A stretch of 64,000 nt of DNA from positions 1 through 64,000 of the forward strand of contig NZ_BDCD01000036.1 of the NCBI RefSeq assembly GCF_001613325.1, in the 5' to 3' direction. This stretch comes from Nocardia yamanashiensis NBRC 100130. GTDB taxonomy: Bacteria; Actinomycetota; Actinomycetes; Mycobacteriales; Mycobacteriaceae. The translations under genes and the position numbers were made by a program. The notes under the pieces were generated by a model that saw only the letters and a program-made list of their open reading frames with translations, made no database searches and was not told the origin of the DNA. Positions 57,565 through 64,000 of this stretch are shown piece by piece. Every line of letters begins with the position of its first letter. Position 1 is the stretch's first letter.

Positions 57565-58473
57565 ATGGAATTCTTGCGACCGGCCGATTGGGCCGAGGCG
57601 CTGGCGGCGAAGGCCGCGCATCCCGACGCGCTGCCGATCGCCGGCGGCACCGATGTGATGGTCGAACTCAATTTCGACAGGGCGCGGCCCGCCGTCCTGC
57701 TGGATCTGACCCGGATCCGCGAACTGACCGACTGGGCCAGCGCGGACGGCTCGATCCGGGTCGGTGCGGGCGTGACCTACCACCGGCTGATCAGCGAAAT
57801 CGGCGGCCGGCTGCCCGGTTTGGCGATGGCCGCACGCACGGTCGGCTCCCCGCAGATCCGCAATCGCGGCACGGTGGGCGGCAATCTGGGCGCGGCCTCG
57901 CCCGCCGGCGACGCGCACCCGCCCCTGCTCGCCAACGACGCTGTCGTGGAGGCGCATTCGGTGCGCGGCATCCGGCTCATCCCGATCGCCGAGTTCTATA
58001 CCGGCGTCAAACGCAATGCGCTGGCGCCCGATGAGCTCATCGCGGCGTTCTGGATGCGACCGGCCACCGGCCCGCAGCAGTTCTCCAAGATCGGCACCCG
58101 CAATGCCATGGTGATCGCGGTGACGGCGTTCGCGCTGGCACTGCATCCGGATCAGGGGCGGGTCGGCACGGGATTCGGTTCCGCCGCACCGACTCCCCGC
58201 GCGGCGACCGCCGCCGCACGGTTCCTCGAGGACGAATTGTCGGACACCGGTCGCTGGGAATCGCGCGCCGAACTCGCTCCCGCGACGGTCACGCGCTTCG
58301 GCGAATTGGTCGCGGCGGCCGCCTCTCCCATCGACGATGTGCGCGGTAGTGCGCGCTACCGCAGGCATGCGCTCTCGGTCATGGCCCGCAGGACGCTCGT
58401 CTGGGCCTGGAACGATTACCGGCGCACGGGCCGAGAACCTTCCGAGGGGCAGGTGTCGTCGCGATGCGCCTGA
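57565..58473 (+). CDS. Molybdenum hydroxylase FAD-binding subunit (CoxM-like)
   Basis: A 302-residue FAD subunit. The two FAD-pyrophosphate loops are PIAGGTDVMVELN (residues 23-35) and NRGTVGGNLGAASPAGD (about 98-114); the C-terminal CO-dehydrogenase flavoprotein domain follows. The complete xanthine dehydrogenase just downstream already has its own FAD domain inside XdhA, so this subunit is redundant there. It may instead complete the two-subunit enzyme made by the CoxS-like and large-subunit genes at 44568-45041 and 46775-49090, which lacks one. It closes the first part of the rightward operon, 36 bases after the GTPase gene. Confidence 0.9.
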   Translation: MEFLRPADWAEALAAKAAHPDALPIAGGTDVMVELNFDRARPAVLLDLTRIRELTDWASADGSIRVGAGVTYHRLISEIGGRLPGLAMAARTVGSPQIRNRGTVGGNLGAASPAGDAHPPLLANDAVVEAHSVRGIRLIPIAEFYTGVKRNALAPDELIAAFWMRPATGPQQFSKIGTRNAMVIAVTAFALALHPDQGRVGTGFGSAAPTPRAATAAARFLEDELSDTGRWESRAELAPATVTRFGELVAAAASPIDDVRGSARYRRHALSVMARRTLVWAWNDYRRTGREPSEGQVSSRCA

Positions 58474-58704
58474 GAAGGAACAGCCGCCAGCCGGATGAGA
58501 CCGTCCCGGAGGGAGATCAGCACGGCCCGCACTCCGGTGAGCGCGCCGCCCGCGAGGAACCCGGCGAGGACCGCCGGCAAGCAAGTGCCGACGTGCAGGC
58601 GCTCGCTCTCGGTTTGCATGCGCCCGGGCTGCTACTTCCCACCTATTGGTGCTGACCGCCGCGCGACGCCGGGGCGGAATTCGCCCGGGCTTGCTCGCGT
58701 CGGC

Positions 58705-58733
58705 TTGACCGGCAAACCAGGACACCGTAATTT
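58705..58733 (+). promoter_or_regulatory. Sigma70-like promoter upstream of xdhA
   Basis: TTGACC (58705-58710), a 17-base spacer, and TAATTT (58728-58733). A transcript from here would begin near 58741 and first meet the short ORF at 58777, then xdhA at 59032, so xdhABC can be expressed apart from the upstream genes. Confidence 0.55.
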
Positions 58734-58776
58734 CGGGCGAATCAGCTCGTGAAATGTTGGAAGGAGGCGAAGTCGG

Positions 58777-58854
58777 ATGTCGCACAACTCCGATCTGCGC
58801 CGCCTGGCGCACCGGACCGCCTGGACTCCGGGTCGGGTAGCGCACGGCTCCTGA
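58777..58854 (+). CDS. Possible 25-residue leader peptide upstream of xdhA
   Basis: ATG 58777 follows AAGGAGG (58761-58767) at nine bases, the best ribosome-binding site in the gap, 36 bases after the predicted transcription start. The peptide begins MSHNSDLRRLAHRT and stops at TGA 58852-58854, 177 bases before xdhA. It may be a regulatory uORF or a remnant of a decayed gene. Confidence 0.4.
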   Translation: MSHNSDLRRLAHRTAWTPGRVAHGS

Positions 58855-59031
58855 GCAGCCTTCCCGGCGGACGCATTGCGGCCCCGGCTTTTCGATCTCT
58901 GTCACCACTCGCAGCACATCCGCATGTGCTGATTCGCGCTCCGGATTCTCCGCTGCGCCAGACAAATAGAAAGCCTCTGACATGGCGACCAGGGTTATCG
59001 TATCGACCGCGCACCGGCCCGAGGATGCGCG

Positions 59032-60498
59032 ATGGTAGCGCCGCGGATAACGGTCAACGGGAAAGTCCCGCCGATTTCCGCGGCCGGACCGCATATGACG
59101 TTTCTGGATTTCCTGCGGGAGAACGGCCTCACCGGGAGCAAGGAGGGCTGCGCCGAGGGCGAATGCGGCGCGTGTTCGATTATGGTGGCCCGCCCGGGTG
59201 TGCACCGGCCCACCGACTGGGTCGCGATCAATTCCTGTCTGGTGCCCGCCGCCGCGCTCGACGGCCAGGAGATCGTCACCGCCGAAGGGCTCGGCGCGAT
59301 GAGCGCCGCGGGCACCGAATTGCACCCGGTGCAGCAGGAGATGGCGGTGCGCGGTGGATCGCAATGTGGTTACTGCACACCGGGATTCATCTGCAGTATG
59401 GCGGCCGAGTACTACCGTCCCGACCGCTGCGGCGGCGTGGGTCCGGCCGATCCGGAACCGGAGGCGTCCGCGGGCGAGCACGGTCCCAACGGCTTCGATC
59501 TGCATGCGCTGAGCGGAAACCTCTGCCGCTGCACCGGATATCGACCGATCCGTGACGCGGCGTTCGCCGTCGGCGCGCCGAGCGGCTCGGATCCGCTCGC
59601 GCGACGTCGTGAGCAGGCTCCGCCCGCACCGGTCGCCACCGAAGTGGCGCGTGAGGGGCGCATCTTCCGGCGGCCGGAGACCTTGCCCGAGGCGCTGCGG
59701 CTGCTGCGCGATCATCCGGGCGCGGTGGCCGTGGCCGGGTGCACCGACTGGGGCGTGGAGGTGAATATTCGGGCGCAGCGCGCCGATTACGTGATCGCGA
59801 TCGACCGCCTGCCCGAATTGCGGGAGCTGCGGGTGGAGTCCGATCACCTCGAGATCGGCGCCGCCCTGTCGCTGACCGAGATCGAGCGGCGGCTCGACGG
59901 GCGCGTGCCGCTGCTGTCGGAGCTGTTCCCGCAGTTCGCATCCCGGCTCATCCGCAACGGGGCGACGCTGGGCGGCAATCTGGGCACCGGGTCACCGATC
60001 GGCGACGGCACACCCGTGCTGCTCGCGCTCGGTGCGTCGGTGCTGCTGGCCGATGCCGACGGTGAGCGCGAGGTCGATCTGGCCGGCTACTTCACCGGTT
60101 ACCGGCGCAGTGTCCGGCGTCCGGATGAGCTGATCCGCGCCGTCCGCATCCCGCTGCCGCTGTCGCCGGTGACGGCCTTTCACAAGATCGCCAAACGGCG
60201 TTTCGACGATATCTCCAGTGTGGCAGTGGCTTTCGCGCTCGATATCGCGGACGGCAGCGTCCGCGCGGCGCGCATCGGCCTGGGCGGCGTGGCCGCCACC
60301 GCGATCCGCGCCCGCGAGACCGAGGCCGCGCTCCTCGGCCGGCCCTGGTCGGCGGCGACCGTCGACGCCGCCGCGCAGGTGCTGCGATCCGAGGGCACCC
60401 CGCTGACCGACCATCGCGCGAGCGCCGAGTATCGCTCGGCCATGCTCGGCGAGAGTCTGCGAAAGCTGTACGCGCACACCATCGAGGTCCAGTCATGA
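59032..60498 (+). CDS. xdhA: Xanthine dehydrogenase small subunit (2Fe-2S and FAD domains)
   Basis: A 488-residue XdhA-type protein. Residues 7-95 hold the plant-type [2Fe-2S] domain (GCAEGECGACSIMVARPG). The second cluster follows (QCGYCTPGFICSM and GNLCRCTGYRPIRDAAF), with an insertion of about 25 residues between its halves. Residues 210-485 form the FAD domain (AVAGCTDWGVEVN, NGATLGGNLGTGSPIGD). The fused layout is that of bacterial xanthine dehydrogenase. The stop overlaps the xdhB start by four bases. ATG 59032 has GAGG eight bases upstream. Confidence 0.93.
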   Translation: MVAPRITVNGKVPPISAAGPHMTFLDFLRENGLTGSKEGCAEGECGACSIMVARPGVHRPTDWVAINSCLVPAAALDGQEIVTAEGLGAMSAAGTELHPVQQEMAVRGGSQCGYCTPGFICSMAAEYYRPDRCGGVGPADPEPEASAGEHGPNGFDLHALSGNLCRCTGYRPIRDAAFAVGAPSGSDPLARRREQAPPAPVATEVAREGRIFRRPETLPEALRLLRDHPGAVAVAGCTDWGVEVNIRAQRADYVIAIDRLPELRELRVESDHLEIGAALSLTEIERRLDGRVPLLSELFPQFASRLIRNGATLGGNLGTGSPIGDGTPVLLALGASVLLADADGEREVDLAGYFTGYRRSVRRPDELIRAVRIPLPLSPVTAFHKIAKRRFDDISSVAVAFALDIADGSVRAARIGLGGVAATAIRARETEAALLGRPWSAATVDAAAQVLRSEGTPLTDHRASAEYRSAMLGESLRKLYAHTIEVQS

Positions 60499-62870
60499 GT
60501 CATCTGTCCCAGCGACCGGACGCCCCCGTCGTCGGCGTCTCCATGCCGCACGAGAGCGCCGTCCTCCATGTCACCGGCACCGCGCTCTACACCGACGATC
60601 TGGTCTATCGCACCAAGGATGTGCTGCACGCCTACCCGGTGCAGGTCATGACCGCCCACGGCCGGATCACGGCGCTGCGCACCGAGCCCGCGCTGGCGGT
60701 GCCCGGCGTGGTGCGGGTGCTCACCGCCGCCGATGTGCCCGGGGTCAACGATGCCGGCATGAAGCACGACGAGCCGCTGTTCCCGGACGAGGTCATGTTC
60801 TACGGCCACGCCGTTGCCTGGGTGCTGGGCGAGACGCTGGAGGCGGCCCGGCTGGGCGCGGAAGCGGTCGAGGTGGACGTGCAGGAGCTGCCCGCGCTGA
60901 TCACGCTGCCGGAGGCGATGGCGGCCAACAGTTTTCACGGCAGCCGTCCCGTCATGGTGTGCGGCGACGTGGCGGCCGGATTCGCTGATTCGGCCCGGGT
61001 GTTCAGCGGGGAGTTCCAGTTCTCCGATCAGGAGCATTTCTACCTCGAGACGCATGCGGCGCTGGCACATATCGACGAGGCCGGGCAGCTGTTCATTCAG
61101 AGCAGCACCCAGCATCCCTCCGAGACCCAGGAGATCGTCGCGCACGTCCTCGGCCTGTCCAGCCACCAGGTGACGGTGCAGTGCCTGCGCATGGGCGGCG
61201 GTTTCGGCGGTAAGGAGATGCAGCCGCACGGGTTCGCGGCGGTCGCCGCGCTCGGCGCCCAGGTGACGGGTCGGCCGGTGCGAGTGCGGCTCAACCGGAC
61301 TCAGGATCTCACCATGTCCGGCAAGCGGCACGGCTTCCACGCCGCGTGGAAGATCGGCTTCGATGCCGAGGGCCGCATCCAGGCACTGGAGGCCACCCTC
61401 ACCGCGGACGGCGGCTGGAGCCTGGATCTGTCCGAGCCCGTGCTGGCCCGGGCGCTGTGCCATATCGACAATATCTATTGGATTCCGCACGCGCGCATCG
61501 CCGGTCGCATCGCCAAGACCAACAAGGTGTCCAACACCGCCTTCCGCGGGTTCGGCGGACCGCAGGGCATGCTGGTCATCGAGGACATCCTGGGCCGGTG
61601 CGCGCCGCTGCTGGGCCTGGACCCGGCGGAGTTGCGGGAGCGCAACTTCTACCGGCCCGGGCAGCACACGCCGTACGGGCAGCCGGTGCGCAATCCGGAA
61701 CGGATCGCGGCCACCTGGCAGCAGGTCACGAAGGAGGCCGACCTCGCCGATCGCCGCCGGGAGATCGCGGCCTTCAACGCCGCCCACACCCACACCAAAC
61801 GCGGCCTGGCGATCACCGGCGTCAAGTTCGGCATATCGTTCAACCTCACCGCCTTCAATCAGGGCGGCGCGCTGGTGCTGATCTACAAGGACGGGTCGGT
61901 CCTGATCAACCACGGCGGCACCGAAATGGGCCAGGGTCTGCACACGAAAATGCTGCAGGTGGCCGCGACCAGTCTCGGTATCCCGCTGCACCGGGTGCGG
62001 CTGGCGCCGACCCGAACCGACAAGGTGCCCAACACTTCCGCCACCGCCGCCAGTTCCGGGGCGGACCTCAACGGCGCGGCCGTGAAGAACGCCTGCGAGC
62101 AGCTGCGCGAGCGACTGCTGGCGGTAGCGGGCGCCCGGCTCGGGGTGAATCCGGCGGAGGTGCGCATCGTCGACGGCGTCGCCCACGTCCTCGGCGGCGA
62201 TGGCCGGCTCGCGTGGGACGATCTCGTTCGCACCGCCTATCTCGAGCGAATTCAGTTGTCGGCGGCCGGTTTCTACCGCACCGAGGGCTTGCACTGGGAT
62301 GCGCGGTCCTTCCAGGGATCGCCGTTCAAGTACTTCTCCTACGGCGCGGCCGCCACCGAGGTGGAGGTGGACGGCTTCACCGGCGCCTACCGCATCCGGC
62401 GCGTCGATATCGTGCACGATGTCGGCGACAGCCTCTCCCCGCTGATCGACATCGGCCAGATCGAAGGCGGATTCGTGCAGGGTGCGGGCTGGCTGACCCT
62501 GGAGGAACTGCGGTGGGACACCGGCGCGGGACCCCGCCGCGGCCGGTTGCTGACGCAGGCGGCCAGCACCTACAAATTGCCGAGCTTCTCGGAAATGCCC
62601 GAGGTCTTCAATGTGACGCTGCTGGAGAACGCGACCGAGGAAGGCGCGGTGTACGGCTCCAAGGCGGTGGGAGAGCCGCCGCTGATGCTGGCGTTCTCGG
62701 TGCGCGAGGCATTGCGGCAGGCCGCCGCGGCGTTCGGGCCCGCCGATGTGGCGGTGGATCTCGCCTCCCCCGCGACGCCGGAGGCGGTGTACTGGGCGGT
62801 CGAGGCGGCCCGGCGCGCCGCCGGGCGCAGCGAAAGCAGCACCGGCGCAAGCACTTCGATCAGTGTCTGA
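60495..62870 (+). CDS. xdhB: Xanthine dehydrogenase molybdopterin-binding subunit
   Basis: A 791-residue XdhB. The substrate-binding residues known from Rhodobacter XdhB are recognisable: the glutamate in QEHFYLETHAALAH, the arginine in NTAFRGFGGPQGM, and the catalytic glutamate in KAVGEPPLML. Molybdopterin contacts lie in RMGGGFGGKEMQ and GGTEMGQGLHTKMLQVA. Keeping all three residues argues for a true purine (hypoxanthine/xanthine) or pterin hydroxylase, in contrast to the other large subunit in this window (46775-49090). It overlaps xdhA and is followed directly by xdhC. Confidence 0.94.
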   Translation: MSHLSQRPDAPVVGVSMPHESAVLHVTGTALYTDDLVYRTKDVLHAYPVQVMTAHGRITALRTEPALAVPGVVRVLTAADVPGVNDAGMKHDEPLFPDEVMFYGHAVAWVLGETLEAARLGAEAVEVDVQELPALITLPEAMAANSFHGSRPVMVCGDVAAGFADSARVFSGEFQFSDQEHFYLETHAALAHIDEAGQLFIQSSTQHPSETQEIVAHVLGLSSHQVTVQCLRMGGGFGGKEMQPHGFAAVAALGAQVTGRPVRVRLNRTQDLTMSGKRHGFHAAWKIGFDAEGRIQALEATLTADGGWSLDLSEPVLARALCHIDNIYWIPHARIAGRIAKTNKVSNTAFRGFGGPQGMLVIEDILGRCAPLLGLDPAELRERNFYRPGQHTPYGQPVRNPERIAATWQQVTKEADLADRRREIAAFNAAHTHTKRGLAITGVKFGISFNLTAFNQGGALVLIYKDGSVLINHGGTEMGQGLHTKMLQVAATSLGIPLHRVRLAPTRTDKVPNTSATAASSGADLNGAAVKNACEQLRERLLAVAGARLGVNPAEVRIVDGVAHVLGGDGRLAWDDLVRTAYLERIQLSAAGFYRTEGLHWDARSFQGSPFKYFSYGAAATEVEVDGFTGAYRIRRVDIVHDVGDSLSPLIDIGQIEGGFVQGAGWLTLEELRWDTGAGPRRGRLLTQAASTYKLPSFSEMPEVFNVTLLENATEEGAVYGSKAVGEPPLMLAFSVREALRQAAAAFGPADVAVDLASPATPEAVYWAVEAARRAAGRSESSTGASTSISV

Positions 62871-62871
62871 G

Positions 62872-63687
62872 ATGACCTGGGTGGCCGCGGTCGCGCGGTT
62901 GCGGGCGCGCCGGGAGCCCGGCGTGCTGGTGACCGTCGCGGCCGTGCGCGGGCACGCACCGCGCCGGGCCGGCGCGAAACTCGTGGTGGGACTGACCGAG
63001 ACGTGGGGTTCGATCGGCGGCGGCAATATCGAGGCCGTGGCGATCGATCGGGCCCGCGAGCTGATCGCAATGCCCGAGGCCGAGCCCGAGCTGATGGAGT
63101 TCGCCCTCAACGACAAGGTCAGCAACCGGCACGGCGTGCAATGCTGCGGCGGGACCGTCACCGTCCTGCTCGAACCCCTGCCCGTGGTCCCCGCGGTCGC
63201 GATCTTCGGCGTCGGGCATGTCGGGCTGGAGCTGGCGCGCATCCTGGCCCGTCACAACCTGGATCTGCACCTGATCGACACGCGCCCCGATCAGCTCGCC
63301 GCCGAACGGCTCGCCATGCTGGCGGACGCGGTGGCGCAGCTCCACGTCCACCACACCCCCCTGCTTCCGGAGGAGGTCCTCGCAGAACTACCGACCGGCG
63401 CCCACGTTCTGATCATGACTCACGATCACGCCGAGGACGCCGCACTGTGCGATGCCGCCCTGCGCACCACCGGCCTCGGTTCGATCGGGTTGATCGGCTC
63501 GGCCGCCAAATGGGCCCGGTTCCGCCAGCGCCTGGCCACCGAAGGCGGCCACGACCCCGCCACCATCGCCCGGATCACCACCCCCATCGGCCTGCCCGAA
63601 ATCACCGGCAAGGAACCCGCCACGATCGCAGTGAGCGTCGCCGCGGCCCTGCTCCGAACCTTCGAATCGAGTCCGCCGCATGGTTGA
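62872..63687 (+). CDS. xdhC: Xanthine dehydrogenase accessory protein XdhC
   Basis: A 271-residue XdhC, the chaperone that carries sulfurated molybdenum cofactor into XdhB. The N-terminal XdhC/CoxI domain has VTVAAVRGHAPRRAGAKLVV and ETWGSIGGGNIE. The C-terminal Rossmann domain has VAIFGVGHVGLELARILARH and LIGSAAKWARFRQRL. ATG 62872 starts one base after the xdhB stop. Its presence shows that the XdhAB enzyme is assembled from this operon. A 5-bp hairpin TCCGG-ACG-CCGGA at 63694-63706 may be a weak terminator. Confidence 0.93.
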   Translation: MTWVAAVARLRARREPGVLVTVAAVRGHAPRRAGAKLVVGLTETWGSIGGGNIEAVAIDRARELIAMPEAEPELMEFALNDKVSNRHGVQCCGGTVTVLLEPLPVVPAVAIFGVGHVGLELARILARHNLDLHLIDTRPDQLAAERLAMLADAVAQLHVHHTPLLPEEVLAELPTGAHVLIMTHDHAEDAALCDAALRTTGLGSIGLIGSAAKWARFRQRLATEGGHDPATIARITTPIGLPEITGKEPATIAVSVAAALLRTFESSPPHG

Positions 63688-63717
63688 TGGCTGTCCGGAC
63701 GCCGGAGTCATCGCCCC

Positions 63718-64000
63718 CTAGGACGAGGTGTCCTCGCTCATCGCATTAGCGTTGTAGGCCAGCAGCTCCCAAGTGTGGCCGTCCGGGTCCTCGATCGCCC
63801 GGTTGTAGAGCCAGCCCAGGTCCTGGACCTCGCGGGGTTCGGTAGCGCCCGCGGCGAGCGCCGCATCTGCCAGGCGGTCCACTTCTTCCCGCGATTCGGC
63901 ACCGAGCGCGTTGATCACCTCGATCTGTCCCTCGGCGGTGGCGCGCTTGGTGAAGGCCGCGAACGCTTCTCGCGTCATCAGCTGCACCATGATCGAGTCC
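63718..64000 (-). CDS. VOC-family (glyoxalase-like) protein, N-terminus outside window
   Basis: The C-terminal 94 or so residues of a vicinal-oxygen-chelate protein. The reading frame is open to the right edge. The visible part has SIMVQLMTREAFAAFT, SREEVDRLADAALAAGATEP and the terminal DLGWLYNRAIEDPDGHTWEL, whose glutamate is the usual metal ligand of the second half-site. Proteins of this small type include uncharacterised lyase-like and resistance-like members. It converges on xdhC and appears unrelated to it. Confidence 0.8.
   Translation of the reverse strand, partial: DSIMVQLMTREAFAAFTKRATAEGQIEVINALGAESREEVDRLADAALAAGATEPREVQDLGWLYNRAIEDPDGHTWELLAYNANAMSEDTSS

Larger units (their letters stand above)
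58474..59031. promoter_or_regulatory. Gap between CoxM-like and xdhA genes: promoter and short leader ORF
   Basis: 558 bases with no full gene. The left half, GC-rich, shows nothing firm. Around 58705 there is a good promoter and at 58777 a short ORF with a strong ribosome-binding site, each listed separately. The last 170 bases before xdhA are less GC-rich and show no clear hairpins; GAGG at 59021 serves xdhA. Confidence 0.5.

Noticed and set aside
58416..58619. A 67-codon minus-strand frame with a hydrophobic stretch in the gap after the FAD subunit
   Set aside because: No ribosome-binding site, overlaps the end of the FAD-subunit gene, and nothing recognisable; kept only as a possible remnant.
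56332..59847. An 1171-codon open frame on the minus strand
   Set aside because: It is antisense to UbiD, the G3E GTPase, the FAD subunit and xdhA, all of which have clear motifs. It is Arg/His/Gly-rich with no recognisable domain, a usual GC-rich shadow.
60180..63242. A 1020-codon open frame on the minus strand
   Set aside because: Antisense to xdhA-xdhC, which show complete catalytic motifs.
1..64000. CRISPR arrays, tRNA or rRNA genes, prophage
   Set aside because: No spaced direct-repeat series, cloverleaf sequence, rRNA segment or phage structural gene was seen on reading through the window.

Overview
The window is very GC-rich, and its genes are tightly packed with ATGA/GTGA start-stop overlaps. 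It has a complete mce operon (two YrbE permeases and six Mce proteins), a PAS-ANTAR protein, a DUF385-type (F420-linked family) protein and many acyl-CoA enzymes. This points to a mycolic-acid actinomycete of the Nocardia/Rhodococcus/Mycobacterium group, most like Nocardia (inference). No rRNA, tRNA, CRISPR array or prophage was seen.

Left edge (1-3188): an IS110-family transposase cut by the window edge, with a structured non-coding end that may encode a bridge RNA, lies against a small gene it appears to have truncated. An unknown zinc-ribbon-like protein and a quinone-reductase-like enzyme follow.

Region A (3175-30948) is the most striking part: two long divergent transcription units start from one AT-rich 136-bp promoter gap at 18052-18187. 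The leftward unit encodes an SDR, a Rieske oxygenase, 2-oxoacid dehydrogenase E1 alpha and beta, an acyl-CoA ligase, two acyl-CoA dehydrogenases, a ferredoxin-DUF35 fusion, a thiolase, a 3Fe-4S ferredoxin, a free lipoyl domain, a carotenoid cleavage oxygenase, an MDR reductase, an aldehyde dehydrogenase and a possible 47-residue peptide. The rightward unit encodes a P450, YrbEA/B, MceA-F, an Mce-associated protein, a protein whose C-terminus matches the cysteine pattern of plant D27 carotenoid isomerases, and a second carotenoid cleavage oxygenase. I read this as import and breakdown (or conversion) of an isoprenoid lipid such as a carotenoid or apocarotenoid. Mce supplies uptake; isomerase, cleavage oxygenases, P450 and Rieske oxygenase open the molecule; the acyl-CoA genes finish it. 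A TetR gene at 33360-33986, beside a second SDR whose promoter shares a motif with the 18-kb gap, is the likely regulator.

Region B (30997-50210) holds a PAS-ANTAR regulator, ThuA-like, SDR, TetR, DUF385 and membrane proteins. It then has a catabolic island: hydantoinase-like amidohydrolase, two CaiB/BaiF CoA-transferases, cyclase, MmgE/PrpD protein, secreted alpha/beta hydrolase, HMG-CoA-lyase-like enzyme, isochorismatase-like amidase, the small and large subunits of a molybdenum hydroxylase around a PucR regulator, and a GntR regulator. Repeated GTTTC-N7-GAAAC inverted repeats sit in its promoters.

Region C (50214-63687): a leftward amidohydrolase and a rightward operon encoding a deaminase-type amidohydrolase, NCS2 permease, UbiX, UbiD, a G3E GTPase, a molybdenum-hydroxylase FAD subunit, then XdhA, XdhB and XdhC. 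GntR-type palindromes containing CATG lie upstream of gntR and both amidohydrolases, and the operon has a hairpin-rich leader. The combination suggests uptake, decarboxylation, deamination and hydroxylation of an N-heteroaromatic carboxylate, for example a purine- or pterin-like compound. At the right edge is a partial VOC-family protein.
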